Virus record (IMG/VR): IMGVR_UViG_3300044451_000434
Location: 1-64,000 of that record
Origin: a virus
Direction: 5' to 3' (one strand)
Length of the DNA stretch: 64,000 bases
The notes under the pieces were generated by a model, which saw only the letters and a list, made by a program, of their open reading frames with translations, was not told the DNA's origin and ran no database searches. Position 1 is the stretch's first letter. The number at the start of each line of letters is the position of its first letter. The position numbers and the translations under genes were made by a program. Below are positions 9,095 to 21,000 of this stretch, piece by piece.

Positions 9095-12000
9095 TTAAGT
9101 AGACAAATCGTCTATGTCTGGTATTTCAGACACCGAAATTACCAATTTAGGTATTCTTGTTGGCAAGCCAATTTCCAAAAGTCCTTTAATAGGTGGATTT
9201 GAGCTTGAGCTAGAACTCGAAGATCCAGATTGGCTACAGCAGTCTTCTGGAATGTCTAGGATATCACTAAGAAATTCACATACAGACAATTGAGAGAACT
9301 CGAAATTCACTATAGAGAAACCAGAGCATGGACCATCATAGGTTGCCAAAGAAACATATGGATTGTCAGTATCTATCCGACTCGATCCAAGTGGCGCAGA
9401 GAGTATTTTAAACATATCAATCACTTTAGAAGTGCGATATATTCTTGTGTAAGAATTATTGGTGCATATTGAAGTCACGCTCAAAAAAGTATCATCGTTG
9501 AGATTTTCAAGCTCTACAATAATCGCTGCTACATCAAGAGTAACACTAGAAGGTATGCATGGCGTCTCATAAGCATAACTGCTAGAAGACGAACTTGAGG
9601 AACTGCTTCTTGAAGATGAAGAACTGCTGCTCGAAGATGAACTTGACGAATTGCTGCTAGAAGATGAGGAATTGCTGTTAAAAGATGAAGAACTACTGCT
9701 TGAAGATGAACTTGAGGAACTGCTGCTTGAAGACGAACTTGAAGAACTCTTGCTAGAACTACTGCTAGAGGAGGACAAATAACTACTAGATGACGAACTA
9801 GATGATGAACTTGAAGACGAAAAATCAGTAGTTATTAGTGGAGGACTAGAGGTGTCTGTCACAAACCAAGCTCCTCCGTCAGCGTCCATATTTATTAAAC
9901 CAACTCCTGTTTCATAAAGTTGTATACTATCTGATGATCTAGTAACGCGCCACACCCATTTGCTAATGTTTTGTCCAGCAACTGCTTGAGCGCCGCTTAC
10001 GATAAAATCCGAATTAAAAGACAGGCGCTGATTAGCCGCAACATACGGCGAGAAGCCTCCAAGACGCTCGTTGATGTCTATTAGTATAGAATTTATTCTT
10101 GAAAAAGTATCTGCCCTCGAATTTTGAGGGAATTCATCTGGCTCCCAAGAATATATATGATCAATTCCAGTTATGCACGCATGACGCAGCAACTCGTCCC
10201 ACATGGAAGAATTCACAAAACCAACTTCTCCACTATCGTCGCCATCCCACGACCTTGGAGCTATCCATGGCCTGATCGGCGAACCGCCACAGCTTCTGTT
10301 GATGGCACGCAGGGTCTGCAGAGCCAACAAAAGAGAATTCCAAGGAGTCCGTCCAAAGGGAGTCGTGGTGGCATTTGACTGGTCCAGGCGAACTAGCCTT
10401 GTGGGGTCATCAGTTGCCACAGAGTATGTATTTGGAAAATACCATTGACCGTAAAGATAGGGAGAAGAAGCATTGCCAGCAAGACCCTGCTGCATGTCAT
10501 AATGCCCGTTGGCGTCATAGGAGTGGTCCCATGGGGCAATAGAATATGCATGGTAGTTTGTCATGCTCAAACCTGGATATTGAGCCTTGCCTATTGGCAT
10601 AAATGCCTCGTAGAGGTTTGCTGCATCAATAGCAGATACACCGCGATTCCAATAGTGATATGCAGGGGTGTTTTGGGGGTGTGGCCCAGAAAGACTGCTT
10701 ATCAATTGTTCCAATTGAGCGTTAAAATCAAAACGACCGCCATCGGTGAACCAGTATTTCCAAGAGGCAACGCCAAACCAAGACTTGGAGAATTCTGGCC
10801 TATTGGCATATGAATTAACCCTGTCTGCATCAAGACTCCAGTTGGTAAATATCCCCCTCATTTCGTAATCAAAAACCAAATGATCGAGTGGAGCACTTTG
10901 GTTCTTCAGGGCTCCTACGATGGTTGTCCAGGCATTCTTTACAGCAGTGACTCCGTTGGAGGCCCATATGGAAGGAACGTTCACTCCACTAGAAATGACA
11001 AATTGATCTGGAGTACCAAGGTTGTCATAGAACATTCTCTTGTTGACGCCAGCTTTATAGAAATAATGCATACGAAGAGATCGCATGCCAGATGGAAGTT
11101 TTTTGAGCAACGACACAACCGCGTTGAACCTATCTGTATTTATGAATGTTGCAGGGGCACTCTGACCACCATCAGTGAAGGTACTTGTGCTAGTGGGTCC
11201 GTACAAGGGAACAATAGGCTTGACATATGTGTACATTGTCAAATCCGCAGACGTTTGATCTATTACATCAGCATCCAAGCTTGCAGACACTGGGCCACGC
11301 CAGGTACCAGCCCAGATTGGGCGCACAATCCGAGTTGGATCTGCAGTCCTGTTTGCAAGCTCTGAAACCATCGACTGAATGTTGTAAGAAGCTACATATT
11401 CGGCCTTGGCAATCGATGAACACGTCACCGTTCCAAGCTCCCAGCATGTCTTTGAGAAAATGGCGCCACCAACAAGTGGACAACCTGCGAAATCAGATCT
11501 CTTCAGATCTCTTTCTATGGCATCAAATATGAATCCATCAATTTTGTGCCTCATGAACGGCTGTATGCAAGATGAATTGAATTGAGATTTTGACATCTTG
11601 CAGTTGTGCGTCGCGTAAGAAGGAATGGTAGGAAAAATAAATACGCCAATATTGGTGACATATATAGGCCTGGGTGTTTTCTTTGATTGGCTGTAGTGAT
11701 GCAGTATGGCGTCTGTTGCCACACCCACCTTGGTAGAAATTTGTTGCCTGCTTATTATGGTTGGGGATGCAGGCGTGCATTCAACAGCAACGAAATCAAC
11801 CGCGTCTAGAAGAGGCCCATAAGCTTCCGATATGCGTGTTGCAACACCCTGCCTTGCCCAAGATGAACTCTGCCTTATATCGACATTGGTTTCTGCTGAG
11901 ACAAACCTCGATGACTCAAAATAGGCAGCCCCGACATTTCCATTTATTGTAAAATTACCAAGCCCACAGATACCAAATTTTACAGATGGATGGATTGTCT

Positions 12001-15000
12001 TGAGTTTGGCAATGGTCTCTAGCAGCAAGCCATTAATTGCCGCCAACTCTCGCAATATTTGATCCCTGCTGCCGAGCGTGTCATTTGGATCAATCATGTC
12101 AATCGGATTTGAAACCCACCTAGAATGGCGATTGAATACATCAGAATCGACATTGTCAGAACGGAAAATGCTCTTCAGGTCTATGATGACATGTGTTATT
12201 TCAGACGCAAAACCAATCGCAGTGTCACTGGCAATATTCGACTTGAGATCATTCACATATCTAATAATTCCTGAGGGGATCGGCATGCCGTTGTCGTCTA
12301 TGTTCCTGTATTGAGATGATGGTGATGAATCTTCTCGTACAAATAGCATTGGTTTTGCACCAAGAGAGTTCGCCCAAGAACGTTTGGCAAGAATGTGATC
12401 CCTCATCAGCTGGTCTTCTGGAGTGAGGGTGTACACTGCCTCACTGTCAGAACAGAATACCTCAGGCGGTAGCGGACTCTCTGAAGAGCAATATGGCACG
12501 ATCCCAGCAAGCGAGGGAAGCATGCCTGCAAGTGTTGAACTGCCATAGCTCCCTCTAAACTCAATACCAGTGACAATCCTGGTGACATCTGTCGGACTAG
12601 AAGGGTTGCCCACCCTGTCCCTCGCGACCACAAATCCTAATGGGCAATACGAAGAAAAACCTGTTAAGCTATTTGGCTCATCGATCACACGCTGCCAAGC
12701 CGATGGGTTCGCAACAACACTTGCGTGCAGATCTTCGAAGATCGGCTTTGCAAGGACTATCTTGGATACATCGGGGTCATTCTCGGATCCGTCACAGTAC
12801 ATTCTTACGATGATCTTGTCATCTTCTTCAGCAGCATTCGCTAGCCAGTCAAACAGACACCTCAACATGTTGATGGAGTTGCAAGAAAGCCCTGGATAGG
12901 GGCACGGATCAAATTGGGACCCCTGTCCTGCTCTGACTATAAATTCAGTGACATCGTCATCTTTAACCCTATCGCGCAACTGCACGTCTATTACCGAACC
13001 AAGATCATATGAACATGGGGTGATCGACACACCTTCGACGGTGCGCACCCCAATCATGTCGTTCATTTCTGAATAACCACCTTCTATGACCATGTCTATA
13101 GGATCAAATTTTCCACGTTCCTTGTTGAGCAGGAACTGTCTTGCACGCACAGGTAGCTGTGTTGATGAGAATTTAAAATTGAACCTTACATACCTTCCCC
13201 ATGTTCTTGGAGTTCCTGCATAGAAATTCAATTTGCCTAGCAATGGCATGTGCTCGAGCGGAATAAGCTGATCAGATCCTGTGTAGGTGGTCTTGTAGAA
13301 GCTGTCAGCTACGATAAACGCTGAAGAACTGCACATGCTGAGTATTGACCTTGCACCCGAAGGAATGTTTTCTAGCAGATGCTTTCGTGTTGAATACTGG
13401 ATCGGGTTCATGTGCTTCGTCATGTCCGTCCAGCCAAGATCTGTAGCTGATGTGATTATCATGTGTTGCGCACTACCGTCTCCAACACACACCTCAAATC
13501 CGTGACATGGAACAGCGAGAGGATTGGGAAACTCGCCACCTGAAGATGGCCCGATTGTCGCCGAGATGGGTGGCTCGCCACCACGGATTTTTATGAGGTT
13601 CCAGAGAAGATTTCTGGAATTCTTCGCTTTGGTTATGGACAATCCAGCCATGAGTGAGGTGTCATAGAACTCATTCTTTAATGTTGCCAGCGGCGGTGGC
13701 ACCAATGCTCCAGGATCAGGGCTGTCGAGGAACTCCTCCTGCATCCATATGACACCACCATTGAACCTATTCAATATTTTAGCAGTTGCTGCTGGAACTG
13801 CAGAACGGGCAAAAGGTATAACCAAAACTCCAATCCCCAATTCATCATAAAGGTCTAGAGAGTCATCCTGCACCACAGAAACAGGCACGCCATTATCAAC
13901 ACATGTGTGGATTGCACCCATGAGTGGCCAATAGTATTGCTGCCACTTGGCGTTTGCGACGCCTCCCTGTATAGAAGCCCCAAAAGCAGCTTCCGGGCTG
14001 TGAACCACTGCCACCCAAGGCACCCTACTTCTCTTGGCTTTAGGCAGGCCACCGTCCTTAAGACTTGAAGCCATGGATGCTAGTCTTCTGATGTATACAG
14101 AGGCGTTATCCGAAGGCAATGAAGTGTCGTTGTTTTCCACCCCCGTTAGGGAATCAGGATTTTCTCCTGAATATCCAGCGCCAGAGAAATACATCGCATC
14201 AAAAATGTTACCGCATGCCCATGTTATGAGCAGTTTGTTCTCTAGGAAACCCCTGATTGCATGATCGCGAACAATCCCCTTCCCGCCCAAGAATGTGAAT
14301 CTACCGCTCGCTGCTTGATAGGCGGAGTCCAAATTGCTTGTGCATGTCACCAAACTCTGCTCTGTGTCCGTTGGAGGTCTGAGCGCATCTGACTCTGAGG
14401 GGCTCCACAGAGTCAGCGGCTGCCACATCAGGGATGGCTTACCATCCCTGCTCCTTGACATAAGCATGTCTGCAATTTGTGCCAACCACATGTCAGGAGG
14501 AGTTGATGGGCTGGTATTGTTGCTTGGCATCCGCAGATCGAGTATCTGCTCCACACCAAGTTCAGACTTGAAACCAGCAGAGTAATATGCAGAGTCATGC
14601 TGATTGGCAAAAATTGAGTAGGAATGACCAGAATGTATGCCGGCTGGAATGATTGCAAAATCGGGATGCCCATAAGACTTCATCGTGTCCGCGATGAAAT
14701 TCATGAATTCTTTTTCCTTCTTCCTCAACCATTCTAAGTATCTTCGGACTTCAGATTTAAAAGTAACAGGGTTGGTCTGGCTTGATTCTATCCAGTTCAC
14801 AGAAGGATTATCAAGAGATAAAAGATCGGTTATATTTGTTGTGTTTTGATTGCTGAGCCAAGTCCACAGTGAGACAAGACCTAAATTATTTGCTTTTTCG
14901 TAAGTGAGGGGGAATGGGAAAATTGATGGATCTGGCTTGGGTATTTGGAATTCTTGGTTGAAATTTTCAAAAAGGCCCTCATACGTTGCCCAACTCACGG

Positions 15001-18000
15001 TGTCTTCAGAAAAGTCTCCCCTAAAAGGATCTATCGGCATGCTATCCCAATACATGCCGCGAACACCAAGCGGATATCCGTCAGATCCAAGAATTGGTTC
15101 GTTAGAAACATCCTTTGCTAGACCTTGCCTTGCAACCTCTTTGCACCAATCAGCCATCAAAGCTCTTGTCGACGGAGACATGATGGACAGGAGAGTCATG
15201 CCAGAATTGCCATGCTCACTTGCAGTGATCAGATTGCCAAATATATCAGTAGCCTTGTGGAAAACCTCTGATATTTTCCATCCACCAGAAGGTGCAGTAA
15301 TTCCGAACCTCGTTAAACTTGTATTTGTGTTGTTTGCCTGAACATCCAACTCTATAGAAGAGAACATCTTGAAGTATGCAATCAGGCGAATTCCATATTT
15401 AATAGAAGCCGCCACATATTCAGCCATTGGGTCCATAGCCATCCCAACCGCTCCCGCCACAGTTCCATCATTTGCGAACAACTTCCACTGATTAAAAGTA
15501 GCACCATCTCTGCTCCAATCCCAATCTGTAGATGGCGTTGAAGCAGGCTTTGGGAACCACATAGGCTCGTCTGAACTCCTCAAAAATACAATAGCAAAAT
15601 CAGGATTCCACTGTGCTGCAGCCCTAACCTGAGCATCTATGTTGAAAGCAGAACTAAAAGCAGCACGAGCGCCAGCCAACTTAGCAGCCGTGGCCGCACC
15701 GCAAGACGGCAAAGAAGACGACTCAAATGTCGAGGACCCAGTGGAGTGCTTGCGCTTATAGAATGAAAGGGATGCGGAAGAAAGATTTGGAGCAGAGCAG
15801 TTGCTCAGCAAACAAACCTCGCAGTCAGAACCGCTTATGGCAGCACCCTTCATGTTTCTGACATTTTGATCATAGAGCAAGACGCAGTTTAATCCGCTCC
15901 ACTGGGTATGAAGGCTGAATCTTGATTCTCTGTACCAAGATGTATCCTTGACACCAGAGGTAGTTGCAGATGCATTTGCATACCCTGCGACCTTGGTTCC
16001 TTCGAGCCTGTAGGTGGTCAAGCCATCTCGTCGGCTTACCACCCCAGTGTCTTCCACCATCTCGAACGTGGGCGGAGTCATGCCCTCCTCATATGGCATG
16101 CTGAACCACATGCCACAAGGACGCTTCGGGTTCGGACGCAATCTAGCGATCTCTTCAGATCCAGACCTGACCGAAACAACGAATTTCTTCAGATTCAGTA
16201 TCCTGTTATTCGGAGGATACTGCTCATTGGGACTTATGTCGGGGACTTCGGTCGGGGTGGGAACAGAAAGTCTGAAGAGCAAATACGCAGGAGATGAGCC
16301 ATCATCTGTCTCCTCTACCTTGACACATGTGATGCATGGCTTCATCTGTGCATCAGTGAGTGGCGGGATGGTGCCATCCACAAGAGATTGAGGCGTGTCG
16401 GAAGAGTCTGTTTCCGCAAAACTAAACTGATATTCGTGTCGGAATGCAATACTCCAACGACGACGTGAGCCAACAGCACGCTCTATATCTCCCAAAACTG
16501 CGTTAACGGTTGTGCTGTTGAATACCGTGTCTTCTATGCCTTCAGCAACCACTGCATATTTGCCTGTAAATATTCTTTCTGCGCTTCCATACCAGAATGT
16601 AAATAGAGGGTGGCCCTGGGCTACTAGCATGGCATGAACCATCTTTTCCCACCACATCCAGCCGTGCACCAGTTCCCTGCTGCGCACGCCCCCTCCATGC
16701 CATCGACTTGGCCAACTCTCGCCTGGCAGTTGCCTGTCTGCCTCATTCCATATGAATCCAACTGGAGAAACATCTGGACGGGCAAAGCCGCCAGGCCACT
16801 CGACCCATGCAAGACAAGTTTGGGATGGATGGCTGTATGCGCACTGCTTGATCGCGTAGATGCCATACTTGAGATCAGCAAATGGCTCCATGGCGCTACG
16901 TGCTGGAGTTGGAGGAGATATGAAGTTGTCAGATTGTACGAGAGCCAGCGCCTTGGTAAACGAACTGAATCCGTTTGCGGTTGGGACATTCTGCCTGGCG
17001 CCGTTACCCACCCATGTCAGTCTAGACCCCGGCAACTGAGTTTGGTTGAAAGTCTCCTCAGGCCCAGACCTGTCATCCGAGTTCGTGCCGCTTGACAATT
17101 TTCCATCTGTTTTCAGCCTCAAGAAACCACCGTAATTACCAGAGCCTCCCATCAAAACAAGCGGCCAAGAACTTTGGTCATCTATTGTTCCCACTTCATA
17201 TTGACTAGAACCATGATAAAAAGTGTTAATCAAACCACTCTGCATATTAGAAACATCAACAAACTGCGTAAAGAGCCAGTACTGACTATAACCGCTGTAG
17301 ATTACATCAGTCGGGATGTCTCCAGCGCATTCAAAAAGAGAATACTTGCCCTGCCAACTAAGTTGATTTGATATGGTACCATCAGAGCCAGGGTTGGCAG
17401 AAATGAGCGGAGTCCCTGGAAGGTATATCCTCTCCGCGAGATTGATCCGCATACCTTGGGTGCTAGACGAAACCAATTTCGACAGGTCTCCCCAAGCATA
17501 TAGGGTTCCATCTGCTTTGAGCGCAACGGTGAATCTTTGGCCTGCGCCAACCCACACACAGTCGGAGGTAGTGGCGTTCTGAAACTGGACGGGCACAACG
17601 CATTCACCGTCGTTATTTTCTCCCCAACAAGCAACAGTTCCATCTCTGCGCAGGGCAACCGCATGGTGGTAACCGCCAGCTACCTGCTTGAATGGGCCTG
17701 ATGGGATGCCGCCATTCGGCAGAGATTCTCCCCATTCGTTCCTGTCCCATGCAAATATAGAACCATCTGGTCTGATTGCATAGTTGTTGTAATATCCGCA
17801 TGATATTGCAGAAACTGAATTTGCAGTGGTTTTTAGGGTCTTTACAGTTGGAGCTGTATTGTCCCCAGGGGGAGCATTTGGATATGGATATTCCCTGCCA
17901 TTTTCTATCCACTTGCTAGTTGATGCTTCAGCAGTTGCGTTAGGCCGGCCAGACCCCATCCTGACATATTCATTGGTCTGTAGGCCGCTGCCAGTTACTG

Positions 18001-21000
18001 CGTAGAAGAAATTACCACCCCATGTCTCTATGTTCCCGTCATCAGTGAGAAGAAGATTGTGGAATCTGCCAGCAGAGATGTCAATATACGACTGACCGGA
18101 TGTCCCGAATATGGAGTTAGGTATCAAAGATCCTGATGAATTAGTATATCCTTGACTGTTCCCCGTGCTTATATTCTCTGCAGAACTTAACCAAGACCCA
18201 TCTAGGCTGACGTTGACACCAGAAGCAACAGTTGATCTGGCAAACTGGTAGTCATTTGGAGCACCTGTGTCCGTTTCCCAGTTGACTATGCCTGCCCAAG
18301 AAGTTGCGCTGGGAGCAGGATAAGATGTAGATGGAGTGTCAAAATTGCTGTTGGGAAGATCGCCGCCACGGAATGGACATCCCAAAGAGTTGAATCTGAA
18401 AAGCCTATACTTTCTGTTCTGGGGACTAATTTGACAAGAATTGCCCTGCAGCACAGGGTCGCCAGAAGCATCAAGAACGCAACTGTCCTGATCATCTGTG
18501 ATGCATGGGAAATACCCTAGATATGAGGATGCGTCTTGCTTGTACTCGAAGTCGATGTATGGAATATGATTTGTAATGAGCGTCGCATCTCCTGCGGTGG
18601 GCCTAGGTATACTTCCCACCTTGGTCCAAACTGTATTGGGATCGCTCAGTTGGGCAGATGAATTGTCCCCCCAGGCAACTACAGATCCGTTGTCTAGCAG
18701 CGCCAAGAAATGAGATCCACCTGCAGCGATTTTCTTTACTGTACGACCAAGTGAAGCCAACTGTTCTGTGAAGGCTTCGGCAGCTTCTGAAGCAGTAACA
18801 TCACAATGCTCTAGAGCAGGTCCACCCCATGCCACAACATTTCCATCTGTTGTCAAACCGACAACAACACCATATCCAACTGCTATCTGCCTGTATTTGA
18901 GAGAAGCAAGTTCAGAAGGTGGCAGCAGATCATATCCTGCAAAATTATCTTGCGTGGTAACCCATCTTAAAGACCCGTCTTTCAGGGTGTAGAATATTAT
19001 TGGCGAATGACCTACAGATATCGATGTGTAGTTTTCTCCATACCTCTCAGGGAACTGACCAACCTTAAAAGTGGTGTCTGCATCCAATCTTGAAACACAC
19101 TGGTAGCCATAATATGGAAGGCTACTTTCTGGACGCATGCACCCTTCTGCCTTAAGAGTAACCTCTATGGCTTTGGTTATGAGCGCAAAAACTTCATTTT
19201 CTAGTATTGAAACCACAAGCTGGAGACGACTCAGCATGGGATGCTCCACCGAGCCATCCCATCGAGTCTCAACCAGAGAACGCAACCCTTCAGATATGCT
19301 CCTAGAGCCAGTCAAACTAGACCCGTATCTGCCATTACCTGCTTCTAGTATAGATATCACACCAGTAAAGCCGTTCCAAGATAGGTTGCTCCATTTTGGA
19401 TTGGTGGTCTGTCTAATCAACCATTCATCCATCAGTCCATAGCCACGCACCACTTGTATCCAATCCCAAAGTGTGCCAGTCTTGTCTCCTGCGAACTCAA
19501 CTATGAAATCATAAATGATGTAGTCAAGAAGGTTGCCATCCCTAGATAGGTCAAATGGCAACCTGTATGGATCAGAGCCGATGCTAGAGGCATCAACATT
19601 CGCAAATAGCCTTTGACCAATTGCATTCACATTTGGAACGTTAGGTGGCTGCTTCGCATACCAGCAGAGTTTCCTGATCATGTACTGTATGAATCCACCA
19701 CCGCTTGCGGTCGGCTGCCCACTAGCATCGAGAGTCCCGCAATAGAACTTGATCAGATTATCGTGGAAAAGTGATGGCAGACGAACTGTTCTGCTTGATC
19801 CCCCAAAATCCGTGTATGTATACTCCTGCAGATCTGGCTGAAACCATACTGGATATCTCCAAGAGTGAGGGTCAGATGGCTCAACGCGAGAACGATAGTC
19901 TCCCTTCCACGAGTGGCAGAAAGGAATATCAACGGGATAATATCCCCTTTGGCCAGATGGTATTGGCTTGGGCTGGGGGTTGGATGCATCAAACCCGAAA
20001 TAACCCCTGTCGCACAAAAGCCCAGGCATGATTATGTCGTTCATGTTGCCACCATCGATGGCATATCTGACAGCATCGTAAAAAACACTATGTGTGATTG
20101 TCGCAGACCATGGAAGCTGAGAAGCCGGTGGCGTGCTGCTGTGACTGTTGATGAGCCACCTGTTCACTGCATAATTTTGAGGACGATTGCCATCTCCAGC
20201 AAAAGCTGGATCAGTAACCTTGAATGAATAATCACCAGCAGAAGCATTAACACATATGCTGTCTATTTGTGCATCTTTCTGGCAAGTAAATACTTCGCTA
20301 ACATCTTCAACAATATGACTTTCTCCTGAAAATTTCAATCTCTTGTATTTGAGAGTAAGATTGTCAAAATCGTTGTTAGGAGGGGCTGTGGGGTGCGGAC
20401 TCCCCCATCTGTCGATGACCACAAACGGCCTCACCCTCCTGCTGATGGGGCTTCTCCCAGATGGCTTCTGGTATGGCCAGCCCCTCAGCCAAAGGTAGCC
20501 TCCCGAGGATGTCTCAGATTGGTTCCACCCAGTGTCCCACATATTGAAACCATTGAAGTCATCAAGGGACATGAAATCAACTGCAGGCCAAGGGTCGAAA
20601 TCACAGTTCAACCTGCATCCCGCTGCGGCAAACAAGGGATCTAGTAGGTTTAGTCTGTGGGCTACCGCAAGAAAGGGCTTGCCAACACTGAAAGAGGTTG
20701 CAGTTGCTCCAGTGCTCCAGTCGCCCTCGGTCTTGAAGATGCGTAAAAAGTCGGTTTCATGATCAAATGAGGCGGCAGAGAAAAGATCTTCATATGCTGA
20801 TATTGGATTGATTCCATAATCAGAAGACAAAACCTGGAACAAAACAGACAGCACCTGCCCAAGATCCCCACGATCAGACTTTACAAAATGGTTTGGGTCG
20901 TGCATAACAAGTGCATCAGTTTGACATCCGGTCGTTCCCGATGCGATCAATAATACAGCTGTTTTTGCTTCTTCAAAAGTTGTGACGGTTTGCTGTGAAA

